Positions 1 to 11,600 of a DNA stretch of 64,000 nucleotides are shown one piece after another. Position numbers and translations under genes: made by a program. Below the pieces are notes generated by a model. The model did not search any database and was not told the origin of the DNA. It worked only from the letters and a program-made list of their open reading frames with translations. The stretch is from Ailanthus altissimus (Eukaryota; Streptophyta; Magnoliopsida; Sapindales; Simaroubaceae), in NCBI GenBank assembly GCA_946807835.1, contig OX327702.1, forward strand, positions 6,324,001-6,388,000. The letters are read 5' to 3'. Each line of letters opens with the position of its first letter. Position 1 is the stretch's first letter.

Positions 1-2400
1 GTAGTATTGGTGCCTTGATTTCGATATAGAGCAATAAAGACACCGTAGGGTTACTCGATTAGAAATATTTTTTTTATGGTGTGCATAAGAGATATTAGAC
101 CTAATTTGATAATTTCACACTCGATCATAGCGTTAGACGACCCTAGAATATTTTTGAAAATTTTCTCTATTGGCTTGGATAAGTAAATTTTAATTTACTA
201 CATAAATTTCCATTTAAGGTTATGTATGGAACAAGCCTTTGTTGAGAAACATAATCTATAGATTAGAGAATGGACCAATTAGAAGCAATTTCATGGATTG
301 CCAAGTTAGAAATTCTAGTTAGTTCTTTGGATTATTCTAACTAGATAGTTACAAAGGAACCAATTATATACTTAGTTTTCAACTAATGGAAAATTATTAA
401 TTTAGAGTAAGTTGAGGGGCAAAATGGTCAATTGATGGATGACTATATATATGGTAGAAGTGTGTAGAAATTTCAAGTGATCAAAAAGCAAACACTTGGA
501 GCAAAAAGAGATCAAATTCGAGTTAGAAGAGTGGTGTTGCTACAATGACCTTTCAAAATTTTTTTCCATGATTTTTCATGCTTAATCAAGCCAAAATAGG
601 TTACATATCAATTCCTAAGCTCAATTGAAACCTCCATTAGTGGAAATTCAAGAAAAATAAAGATAAAAAAAGCATTGTTTTGTGAGATTTATAAGTGAAC
701 TTTTAAGATTGCTTCAATTAATGTTTTTGTGTGTATTCTTGGTTTAAATTGAGTTGAATTCTAGTGTGGAGCTTGTAGGAGTCATCAATTTGAAGAAATT
801 GGCAAGGTAAGAATTAGGGTTTTGGGTGATTTGAATGTAGAGACTTCAATTGGTTATAATCGAAAAGTAGTATGCATCCAGGCTTTGTATGTTGATTAGG
901 GCATTTAGCAGTTAAATGAGATTCTAGCTTTTGATTTCATTCTATATGTCATTTTTGGCGCGTAGGTGAAGAAAATCGAGAGCAATAACGAGAGTAGAAA
1001 TTCGGAGCGAAATTAAGCCCGGAGCAGTTGTGAGTGAAAATCTGCCAGTTCTTTTATCTTTCGTTTATTATGTTTTCGCATAATGAAAATTTATGTTTTA
1101 TAAGCTTTCAATGTATAAACATGATTTATGATCTTGATATATATCCATAGATATGCTTTTACATGTTTTTTTTAAGAAACAGTTTTAAAAGTACTGCATC
1201 TGTTTTAAAGGCCATTGGTACCCTTAGATTATAGTGGTGGTGATTGTATTAGACTCGATCGGTATATCCCGTGTACATGGGCAGGTTATGGGAGGTGTGT
1301 CACTAACTCTGAGAAGTCGGGATGTCAAGTCATGTGAGTCACTTTATGTGTATAGGGTTTTATCTCGCTATATATATGCGATGTAGGATTCTGCTGTATA
1401 GCCAGTGAGATGTCTTGAGATGTCACTGTGGGTGCTGCTAGTTGAGGTGCCTCGTGACCTATTCATGTGTGCGGTGCTAGTTGAGTCGCTGCATGAGTAT
1501 ATAACTTTAGGGTTACCATTGGTACAGTTTAGAAAGAAAATGGCCGAGCAAGGACTCTACTAGTTTTCGATCTACCGATAGCATTTATGCATTTATGTGC
1601 ACATAGTAGTTATTGTGTTATATAGATTTGATATTTTTTTTCCAAAGATGTAGATAAAATCCCTCTATAAGATTTCATCAGCATATGATGTTAAAAATCG
1701 TTTTACAGCTTTACATCAGTTTTAGAGGCATAATTTATACATGTAGTTAGAATTCACTATCTATGTATAATGTTATTTTATTTGAAATCTTAATTGCACT
1801 CACTGAGCTCCTTTAGCTCACTCGTTTTGTGTTTTTCTAAACCCCCTTCCCAAGTGCAGGTCTCGGTACGCAAGCTGCTAATTCTCCTATTACTGAGTAG
1901 TGGGCCAAAATCTAAATATTATTTTTGTATATGTAAATGTGCTAAATAGCACCCTTTGTTTTATGCATCATAGTTGTAGGTATGTATATTCGTATGTATA
2001 TTTTGAACCAACAAGAAGAGATTTTGATATTATAATGATCGTTTTTATTTTTTATGAGTATGCTCATTTTGTGATTTAAATGAAACTACTGAGTTGTGTT
2101 GGATTTGGTTTGGAAAGGACCGGAAATTCGAATTGGTAGTATTGAGAAGTGTTTGAAATAAAAGTGAAATTTCTTTGCATATGTTATATGGATTTTTTGA
2201 AAAACAGGGAAAAATCTGCCTATTTTTCTTTTAAAAATTAAGATATCGTTTTTATGTATATTACAAGATTTTCTCATTAATAGCAAGAACTAAAAAGGGA
2301 TTCGCCTCGCGAAATTTCTCATCTTATCCAGTTATATTCTGAGAAACTTTCGTCGAGGTGCCTGATCGGGCTGCTGGGATCTACTGTAGAGGGTCTCGGG
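1..2400 (+). mobile_element. Partial LTR, chromovirus (Tekay/Del-like) Gypsy
   Basis: No coding region is visible. A strong TATA-like run lies at 443-452 and is followed by leader-like sequence. The block at 1800-1905, with a CTCACTGAGCTC-type sequence followed by TAGCTCACTCG, resembles the 3' half of plant Tekay/Del LTRs as I know them. The left end is outside the window, and the right edge is set only by the point near 2400 where similarity to a copia LTR starts. Orientation is inferred from the TATA box. Family assignment is moderate; an LTR-like non-coding repeat is more certain than the lineage. Confidence 0.5.
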
Positions 2401-3054
2401 TCGGGTCCTATCAATTTATGAGGGGCAAAATAGTTATTTCACACTATTATTATTTAATTGTTAAATAATCATAATATTTCTATTAGAATATATTATTTTA
2501 TAATATTATATATTTTTAATAATACAACATATATTTATGCATGATAGTTGTCATGCATTTATATATATAAAATATTATTTATTACTATTTTATTATTATT
2601 TTAGCCTTAATGGCTAAATACTATTATTTTAATATATAATATTATTATAATAATCATTTAGGGATATATATGTGTGAAAAATGGGAAAGAGAGGTGGTGG
2701 AAAAATAATTGTTATTTTTTTCCTTTCATTTTTCGTTTTTGTCTTTAATAGGTGAGAAGCAATTCGTTGCTTTTCTTTTCTTTTTCTGTTGGATTAAAGA
2801 GTTAATTTCGTATTAAATTAAGGACCTGCTGTTCTAGCTTGTTAAGCCTACTAAGTTAGTAATAAGAGCTGCCTATGAGTAAGACTCTGGGTGAACTCTC
2901 GATATACACGTGTAAAACATTACACGTTCTGGTAATTTCTCAACCTTACTTTTATATATTAATTTGATTAATATATGTTTATGTATTTATTATATGTTTT
3001 AAATGTTTCACTGTGTCAAATATGTATAAGATATGTATTTTTTTGCAATAAACA
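2400..3054 (+). mobile_element. Copia LTR remnant (3' portion)
   Basis: This stretch matches the reverse complement of the copia LTR at 22720-23460: the same order of an AT-rich block, the palindrome-like tgcatgatagttgtcatgca near 2538, a spaced ATTACACG block near 2920, and an end of AATAAACA near 3054 against CAATTAACACA in the other copy. The sense strand is therefore plus here, opposite to the nested copy. Only the 3' part of the LTR remains. It could be a truncated solo LTR. Confidence 0.55.
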
Positions 3055-3983
3055 CTGTTGCACAAGTATACACCCATATATATTTTATTCCCAACACTAT
3101 AATCATAATTTCTTAATAGCTGAAGCCTATTCTTACCATTACTATCCTTTCCACGCATTCTCTTTCGATCCCTGTCACATCTTTTCAACATCTAATGTTG
3201 AGCCATACACAACTCTTCGCAAACACATAGCCTTCTCTGTGTTTTCCACCCATAGATCAATTTTTATCTCTTTTAGTATTCCTTAATTTGCCTTGAGTGA
3301 ATCTTCAACTTAATTTAGCACTCCTAAGGAAACTAAGTTTTTTTATAAGATCAAGAACAAATCTCACCTAAATCCTTTAGTTTTTCCACCATATAGTCTT
3401 CAATCTTATTCCACCAATCTCCTTTAACTTACCAACAAACCATATCTCTCTCAATTTGTACTTTTCAACTCATAATGGACCTATAATTGGTAAATAACAA
3501 TTTTTCAAAACTCATTTGAAAACTATAACTAGAATCAAGTATTCATTTACCAAGCATACATTACTGCAGAAGCTATCAAGGTCTTTGCCTAGTTATCCTA
3601 TAAACATTTACAAATCTACCTTATTTTCTTTTTATCTTGGTCTTTCTCTTTGAACTATCCCTTATCAAGTACAACATGCACTTATTCGATTTGCCTTTCA
3701 ATCTCAATTGTTCTTTTTTCTTTTCTATCTTTATTCTTTTGTGTCCAATTTGAATGATTCTTCTGACTTGGACCTGGATAACGCCATCTTCTTCATCACT
3801 GATAGTCTCTTTAAAGGTAGTCTTAAACCCAAAACTTTCTCAGTAAGACCATCACTTTTTCATCTTTCAAATACTCATCTTCTTCATTGTTCTTCCTTTT
3901 ATTTGTGAGTCCTAATGGTTAACAATCTTTGCTCTACAATTTGACTCTGTCGCCTATGCTCTGTAATCTAGATCTCAACCACA
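3055..3983 (-). pseudogene. Decayed internal region of a minus-strand copia element
   Basis: This stretch lies between a copia LTR remnant and a minus-strand primer-binding site, so by position it is the leader and gag zone of a copia element read on the minus strand. The minus strand contains lysine/glutamate-rich stretches as in gag tails, but every frame is broken and I could not recognise a zinc knuckle or any pol motif. Short frames on the plus strand here look like chance. Call rests mainly on context. Confidence 0.35.
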
Positions 3984-3995
3984 GCTTTGATATCA
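3984..3995 (-). other. Primer-binding site, initiator tRNA-Met type
   Basis: Read on the minus strand the site is TGATATCAAAGC, differing by two G-to-A changes from TGGTATCAGAGC, the usual plant copia site complementary to initiator tRNA-Met. It lies three bases from the end of the LTR that starts at 3999, the expected spacing. This fixes the orientation of the element as minus and shows its internal region runs to the left. Confidence 0.65.
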
Positions 3996-3998
3996 GTT

Positions 3999-5002
3999 TG
4001 TTATAGGTATAAGGCTTAACTTTAATCTCTCATAGAGATTAGCATTTTCCTTAATACTTAATTATTTGAGATTTCTTTAGCGTGCACGTCAATTAAACCC
4101 TATGCATATGTGGACTTAAATCATAAATAATCAATAACATAAAAGATTAACACACTAATAAAGATAAAGAAAATAAACCACAAGGCACAAGATATACGTG
4201 GTTCGATAAAACACTTATGTCTACAACAAATCTATGATCCAACTTCTTTTATTAATTAAATCATTAAGTATCTCCTAGATCACTACAATCTCAAGACATC
4301 TTAGTATCTTAACTTATAGACTTATAAGCATCTTTTAGATCACTATGATCTTAAGACCTCTTAGTATCCTACATTACCATAAGAGATGTTACCAAAGAAT
4401 ATAAAAGTAGCCCAAGCATTCTTAAAATGATCTCTTATCATTCATAACACACTTAGTACTTGAGTGATCTCATGGTTACACTTAGTGGACTAAGCATTTA
4501 GTACCTACCTAACTCCTCTATTCTATCTTATGTTTACATCTTTGATGTTTAAATAATTTTAAGGGGTTACAAAGATTTATATAGTAATTACAAAGGCTTA
4601 AAAAACCCTAAACCTATTCAGAATAAGATTTCTTGTGTATGAAAGTCCAAATTTCACTTAACGAAGTCAATTCGAACAAAAATAGACTTTCTTGACCTAG
4701 TAACGGTGGGGCATTAAACATATAATAACGAGGTGTTAATGCAACTATTCAGTGTTGGGACATTTCAATTAACACTGGGGCATTAGTGCGATTTTTACCT
4801 AGCACGGCGGCATTCTTAATTCAGCGATCAGTACTGGAGCTTCTATTTTTGGCACTGTGGTAGTGTACCCCTCTTTGCTTTTGTCTTTTCGTTTTGCTCA
4901 TTTTTTGTATGACCTTCACGTCCCAGACTTCTTATTGACTCTACACTTAGTATCCATCTTAATTCATACATATATATGATTGTAAAATCACTAATTCTAA
5001 TA
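3999..5002 (-). mobile_element. 5' LTR of a minus-strand copia element
   Basis: The LTR begins (plus strand) with TGTTATAGG next to the primer-binding site and probably ends near 5002 at AATTCTAATA, a decayed form of the usual ...CA end. A reversed TATA-like run (TTTATATAG) is near 4575. Upstream of it in the sense direction, 4702-4830 holds degenerate mini-palindromes of the AACACTGGGGCATT type (see findings). Internal text resembles the solo LTR at 58265-58948. The right edge is uncertain by tens of bases, and the downstream target duplication is not recoverable. Confidence 0.55.
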
Positions 5003-5544
5003 TATATAAAAGTTATTCTATTAAAAATATGTCAGTATGCATAAGATGTCATTTTCCTTAATATTTGATCTAAGTTACATGAATTTTATCTTACAAATTT
5101 ATTATACCATTAATAATAAATGCAATTATCTTGTAACATTTGCATAGTAACAAGTGTGTAATAATTACTGGGTTCAAGAAACGTCAATAAAAATATTATA
5201 AGTTGAAGAGTGATCAAATGAATGATATTGAAGGGAAATGTGCAAGCATTTGATGGGAGGCTTATTAATATTTTAAACATATAAGTGTAAGAACTAATTA
5301 AGGATTTATGACTAAATTTCTCGGGTTGCGAAATCTCAAGAAATTACCTTACTATCCTTGATATTTATGGGGAATTCCTTTAAATGCTTTCTTTTTCTTT
5401 CCTTAATTTTCCTTGAGCATCTTCTCTGAGGAACAAGTTTATCCTCCTATAAAAGTAAACACTATAATGCTTAAGTTAGTTCTCAGCTAAAAGAAAAGGA
5501 ATGTCATGTGTAAGAAATGTTTTTAGGGCTAAGAAGATGTATGC
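5003..5544. other. No gene seen
   Basis: AT-rich sequence without a reading frame, repeat structure or recognisable element edge. It is the host or older DNA into which the solo LTR at 5550 inserted. Confidence 0.5.
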
Positions 5545-5549
5545 ATTAC

Positions 5550-6899
5550 TGTTGTGTGTTTTCTATAACACAAATTAGCGCAAGTGCACGTTGTCGCAAC
5601 AAGTAATATATAATGAGAAAAGTGTCGATCCCACAGAGAATGATTTATCTTTTCTAGTTTAAGTACCGAAATGGTGTCTTTCTACTATTATCCAGAAAAT
5701 GATTTAATGTATGATGATTAAACTACTCAAGTAAAAGAACAACTTAATTATGCTAAGTGATAAACTAAATTACCAACAAATTATATTCAATATGAGAAAT
5801 CCTAGGATTACAAACTATCCCTCATTATGCAAATAAATTCAGCAGAATCTCTTTGATGTTTATTGGTTCTCAACTTGATATATTGACCAAAACACTCAAC
5901 ACATCACAAGCCTCTTTTGCAGGTCAAGTGAATCTATTCCATCCAATCAAATATCTATATGTCTATGATAAATAAATTGAACAAAATTCATTAAGCACAA
6001 GTTTTATGAGCCATACATGCCTTATGAGTATATGTCTATCTCATATGAAACTCAAGTGTACTACACTATGATCATGCATCAATATGCTTAAGACTAAATA
6101 CCTAAATGCCTTTGTCAAGTTTATTTAAGCATTTCTAGATCAATTTAACCACTGGCCAAGTAATCAAATAGCATTAAGCACAAGCACAATGAATATATCA
6201 AAAGCTGAATTAATACTATAAAAGAGAGAACTAAATCAATCACATAATGAGTTCAAGGATGTAATCCTAGATGAACGAAATTAGCTCATCATTAAACTAC
6301 ACAATCTTGAAGCTAATTCCATCAATACATGTAAACTAAACATCTTACAACAAGTAAAGAATCAAAGCAAAGAAGACATCCCTGTCAAATGCCTTTGTTG
6401 TTGAAGCTTGCTTCCCTCCTCTTTGATTTCTTCAAACTTAGAAGTTAGGTGTTTCTTTGTGTTTCCAGCTGCTGTCCCAGCTGGAGTCCTCTCCAAAATG
6501 TAAGTTTTGAGCAATTAAATAGGTAAGAGCACGGAATTAGGGCGCATTTTGAGTTACTTTTGGGTTTCCTGATTTTCAGGAACCTGTCAAAACTTGTTGC
6601 CCAGGTCCCGGCGCCGCGGCGCTGCGATTTGGCGCTGCGGCGCTCAGTTTCTGCAATCGGCGCCGCGGCGCTGAAATCCAGCGCTGCGGCGCTGCACTGT
6701 TGCTACTGTAGCAACAATGCCCCCATTCGTATTTTTATCTCTAATGCTCCGATTTGCGTCCGTTTTCCGGTGTTTTTGCTCCGATAATGCTTCAACCTAT
6801 AAAACAACATTAATACGCATAAATAGCCTAATTATTGAGATAAATTGAACAAATATCAAGTTAGGAAGATAAAATAGTTTATACAATTACGCCTTATCA
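5550..6899 (-). mobile_element. Solo LTR, Athila-like Gypsy, with attac target duplication
   Basis: The element starts TGTTGTGTG and ends CCTTATCA, so the minus strand gives TGATAAGG...CAACA, the same opening as the young LTR at 25515. Both flanks carry a perfect 5-bp duplication, attac, at 5545-5549 and 6900-6904. The minus strand ends with the typical Athila/Tat pattern of GTGGGATCGACAC followed by TTGCACTTGCG-like text. No internal region is present, so this is a solo LTR left by LTR-LTR recombination. A GC-rich block of four mini-palindromes is at 6611-6692. Any frame through it is a by-product of GC richness. Confidence 0.85.
6611..6692 (-). repeat. Four mini-palindromes GCGC-N4-GCGC in the solo LTR
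   Basis: Units start at 6611, 6632, 6660 and 6681. Each is a 4-bp stem around a 4-nt loop (CGCG, TGCG, CGCG, TGCG on the plus strand). Spacings are 21, 28 and 21 bp, so the units form two pairs. The surrounding LTR is strongly AT-rich, which makes the block stand out. Confidence 0.8.
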
Positions 6900-6904
6900 A
6901 TTAC

Positions 6905-8552
6905 TCTCAAAGGATGCTTTCTAATGCTTAAGAACAATTAGAATGTATTAAATGAATAAACCGTGAGAAATAGTGTGCTTTTGTAGTAGCAGAAACAAAT
7001 CTGCAATAAAATTTGTGTGTGAATAGCACATAAAATATAATGTAGCAAAAGAGATAGAATTGGATTAAGACTTATAATCATTCTTAAATTCAAGAATTAT
7101 ATTTAAAAAAGGAAAAGAAATCACGTTTCAAACTTATTTTCATTGTTCCCATGTATTTCCTTACTAGTTGAGGAAATACGCATGAATCAACAGGTTGATT
7201 TTACCTATATTGGGTTAGATAAACCTGTATTTAAACCTTAAGGTAACATTGGTCCACATGTTCAAATGTGTTAGAACCAGATTTTATCTATTTTTAGGCT
7301 AATATCTTATTAAAAAGTCCAATACTAATTTTATGTGGCATAGTCTGGTTGGGTCTATTAAATTTTGGGCCCAACAGATGCCTTCCAAAAGTGAATAAGT
7401 ATCTATTTTGCCTGGCAAGCATGTAAGACACACTTTTTCCTTATGTAACTAGTGTGCGCTATGTGCCAATTTCAAAAAGCCATGCCTCTCTTAAATGTCT
7501 TATGTTGCAAACTAGGAAACATCCAATACTAGTGACGTTTCAATTATTTTAGGTAGATGCGTGGCTTCGAACAAGAGTTATTTACCCTATTTTTTCTAAT
7601 ATAAAACTGAATAGAATATCATTTCTCTATTTATTTGCAAAAATTGAAATCCTCCCCCTATTGCTTTTTATTTTCTCTTTCTAAGTCTATTATCCCAACT
7701 TTTTGAAAATTTCTTATATCTCTAATATCAAAGAAAAATGGTTCACAGTGTGAGTTCCATTCTAATTAATGAATTAAAAATAACTTACCAAATGCCGAAA
7801 GACATGAAGATGAGAGTTCTTTCACAAAAAAAAAAAAAAAAAAAATTGCCCATAGGGAACCCATAACCGTGAAGTTAGGAGAACCCTTTCTCCTTTTAAG
7901 GACCCCTTAAAGTGTTTTGTGTTACCCATAGCTCCCATTATTCTGAAATTTATACATGTCATAGGTTTATCCTTTCTTCAAATCCATCAGTAAGTATTTT
8001 ATTTTCTACAAGATGGGGATATTTTTAACCACCTAATGAATCCGCCTTGCTGCTTAACCTTATATGATGTCTTCTTTATGTATAACTTTATCTATTCCAA
8101 ACAAAATTATTTTAGGTAACTAAAGGGAGGGAAGAAAATTTTTAAGGAATTTGAGAGAAAATACATTGGTTTTAAGGAGAGCGATGTGGTTATTAGTGAT
8201 TATTGGAAGCATCCATAGTTCTGTATGAAGTCAACACTTCATTTGGAGTTTTTGATTAGAAAACAACTCTCATTTTTCCATTCATCCTTGAGAGGGAGAT
8301 ATTCTTACAAACATTCGTCTAGAATAACCCTTCCAATCATCAATATATTCATACTCTTGAAATGTTACAAAAATATCCAGAGTTAAAGAGGGTGTGGTAT
8401 TTCCCATGTGCTCTTACATAAGAGAATAGTCTATGTACATTAACTCCTCCAAACCTTTCTATCAAGACTGGTACTATTTCATTTGATTCATTCGATTTTC
8501 ATAATCACGTACTATATTGAGAATTTTTATCTTTAGAGAAGCTGTTTCTAAA
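6905..8552. other. No gene seen; contains an A21 tract
   Basis: AT-rich DNA with no frame of note. A run of 21 adenines is at 7826-7846, which could be the tail of a retroposed sequence, but I found no target duplication or upstream element body to support that. Confidence 0.4.
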
Positions 8553-9721
8553 TGTTGAACCTAACTTTATTTAGGCTAATTAAAAGACTAAGTTGAATTA
8601 AGAAATTAAAGATGCTTAAAATAAACAATTTAGAAAATCAAGGAGGTGAGAATTCTATGACAAAAGATTCTAGGGTCTTAATTTTACTCTACATTTCCTA
8701 TGTTCTTTATAATTAGTGATTAATAACCAATCTTATGAATTCATTAAGCAAGTATTTAGAACTAATAGTTACCTCTCTTAAGTTTCAAATGAGATTAAAT
8801 GCATACACAACTAAGTTGATATCCTTATCTAACTTGTTACCTATACATGCATTAAGTTACGCTTATCTCATTCTATTAATCTCTTAACTTAATAAAATTA
8901 AGGTTATACTTTTTAATTCCAATACATGAGTTAAACTTTCTTAAGCACATAACGTACAAGTCTAAATCATCTAATCAATTTACCAATCTAATTAGAAACA
9001 TTAAACTAATAAAAAGCATATATGATAAATACAAGATAGTCATTAATCAACATAACACATCAAAATATAGTATTAAGAAAAGTTACATCAAGTCCTAGAA
9101 CATGAAATTTAACTATCCATAGTTAAATGCAAAAATTCAATAGTTCAAGAGTTTATAAAAGTAACCATGTTCAACTGACACAAATTATAAAAATAACTAA
9201 AGTAAATGAAATAAGATGAGAGTGACAAACTAGTTAAAGAAGCTTTTGGAGCCTTCAATCTTTATAGGTCTTCAAGATTTCCAACTTTAATGTGTTTTCT
9301 CTCACTAGAAACTCTTAGTATTCTCTCAATATTTCGTGCACTCTCTTCCCTTCAAATGAGGCAATTAATATCATTTTTATAAGTTCTAGGAATGGGCTTC
9401 AAAATTAGGGCACAAAGTGTAAAAAATAAAATTGGTGTTCTGACGACACCTGGACACAAGCTTTTTGCCTATGAGAACCTGATTTGGCACCTAGGTACCA
9501 AAACCTAGGTTCTTTTGGTGCCTAGGGGCGGACCACCGTAGCAAAACATACTATTCACTAGCACTGTAGAATATTTAGTTTTTTCGCCTTGCTTTTTTAA
9601 AATTTTCATTCTAAATAGCTCTCTTAACTTGAAGCTTACAAAATGACATTAATATACATAGAAAGCCACATATTCACATTCAAAACTAGCCATTATATAA
9701 TAAATGAGGGGTATAACATCA
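8553..9721 (-). mobile_element. Gypsy LTR-like fragment
   Basis: The right end reads GTATAACATCA, so the minus strand opens TGATGTTATAC, a form common in Athila/Tat LTRs. Internal text at 8700-8900 follows the arrangement seen in the U5 half of the other Athila-like LTRs here. A GC-richer block with inverted repeats (GGCACCTAGGTACC type) is at 9430-9545. The left edge (TGTTGAACC at 8553) is a guess, and no matching target duplication was found (ctaaa against tttat). Confidence 0.45.
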
Positions 9722-10354
9722 TTTATAAGACGTGCTTATTAGAATAGCCTCTGGATCTTTCCTGCTATATTCTCCTCCACATCGTCATTGAAGGTTCCTA
9801 GATTAGTTTTCTCCTCGTTTCTAGAAAGTGGAAGTAGGTGATTATATTTTGGAGTTGATTTTGTGTTGAGAGTGGAAGGGAGAGTGCGATTATAGTATGG
9901 GAATACTATTTTGCTCAAGCTAATTTAGGTTTGATTTCTGATATGCGAGCAAGTGAATGGGGGTGTATAAGTGCTGCTTCCACATTTAAGGTAAGTGGTA
10001 CTCAATTGTTCTTTAAGGAACTTGCTTATATGGTAATTGTTATTAAGTTAATTTTGTTTTGTAGGCTTTATAGGATAGGTTGCTTATTGTAGAAGTATTT
10101 TTGGATTCCTCTATAATCAACAATGCATGCATATTGGTTTGGATAGATACATTGCATCTAGTGAGCAACTTCTCTCATTCGCCGAAGAAGAAAAGTAAGA
10201 GAAATTTATGAAATAATTCATTCATCCTAACTTCTCACGTGTTGCTAGAAATATTATTAAAAATGATATTTTAACCATATTTTTATATGTAAACAAAATC
10301 TAATAGATGAAATCTTGCAATTTCAATGACCGTGTGCTGCTATTTTTTGTTGTT
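9722..10354. other. No clear gene; possibly upstream part of the hAT remnant
   Basis: AT-rich stretch between a Gypsy LTR fragment and recognisable hAT transposase sequence. It may be the 5' part of that element, but no motif is readable. Confidence 0.3.
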
Positions 10355-11600
10355 AGACAAGTGTCGATGATTTAAGGTATATTTGTGTTACACTATATTA
10401 TATAGATAATGCATGATGTTTTCAAAAAAGAATTATTACTTTTCATGAATTGGAACATTCACACACAACACATGTTATTTTTAGTTCTTTAATAAATATT
10501 TTTAGAAAATTTCATATTGTTGACAAACTTATTAGTATTATTTTTGATAATGTAAGTGCAAATATTGCTACTACAGATTTATTTTCAATTCAATTAACAC
10601 CTGCACATTATTAAATTTTTATTTTTATTTGAGGTATTTTTTTTCATATTCTTAATTTAATTGTTCAAGATTGTTTGAATATAATTAATTCTCAAATTGA
10701 AAATTTAGAGAAGCAATAAAATTTAAAAGCTTCATTATTTGTTAAACGATAAGAATTTAAAACTATGTTTTGGATTGAATAGCAAGAGGTTTAAACTTGA
10801 CGTAAAAACTCATTAGAATGCCACGTATATGATGATGAAATATTGTGCAAGTTTTAGTGATTATATTACATATTATTATAATGATAAAATAAAAGACAGT
10901 ATACTAATTAATGATGATTAAAAAATTACATTTGAGTATATGTATTTTTTTGGAAGTATTTAATAATGCCACGTTAGCATGTTCATATGTGTATTAGCTT
11001 TTATCTTTTATTGCTTTGACTCATATTTATAGTATTAGTGATGCTTTTGTTAAATATAGAGATAATCCTATGTTTTTTAATATTTGCATTGTTATATGGG
11101 TATTAAATTTCAAAAATATTGGAGAAACATTTCAATGTTATTTATTTGTACAGTCATAATAGATCCCATAATTAATTAGTCTAGTATAAAAGTTTTAATC
11201 TAAAAATATTAAACGCTGAACTTTGTTATGATTATGATGAAATTTATAATTTCATCACATAATTAATTATTTGTTATTAGAATAAATTTGAATTAACTAT
11301 AGCTACCAAAGAAACACATGATCAGCATATTTATGACCAGGTTGCTTGTACTATTTTGTTAAAAAGCAAAGAAAAAGTAGGTTCTAGTTTTGGTATTTCT
11401 TTTTTTTTTTTATAAATTGAAAAAATTTATTGATACTGACTACTCTTTTATGTTGAGTACATAACATAAAAGAGAATTTAATATTTTGTCATGGTGGAAA
11501 TCAAACAAAAGGATTTACCTTATGTTATCCATCATTCAAGATCTACTAATACTTCGATGTCCACTATAGTATTGGAATCTACTTCTAGTATAAGGGGCGT
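10355..11600 (+). pseudogene. Decayed hAT transposase
   Basis: hAT transposases are DDE-type enzymes that cut and paste their own element. In broken frames the plus strand gives, in the family's usual order, a catalytic-core segment (YICVTLYYIDNAW, then LISIIFDNVSANIATT, matching the family's ITFDNASAN), LNLIVQDCL, KRFKLDVKTHWNATYM, and at about 11490-11520 ILSWWKSNK, the conserved start of the C-terminal dimerisation region. Stops and frameshifts separate these blocks, so no active protein is possible. The N-terminal zinc finger and the terminal inverted repeats were not found. The family assignment rests on several independent motifs in correct order. Confidence 0.75.

Noticed and set aside
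2975..3286. 103-codon plus-strand frame
   Set aside because: Starts within a copia LTR end and continues into a minus-strand copia internal region; composition is Tyr/His/Phe-rich as expected from AT-rich noise.
6560..6787. 75-codon plus-strand frame
   Set aside because: Lies antisense in a solo LTR with exact target duplications; Ala/Arg content comes from the GC-rich palindromes.
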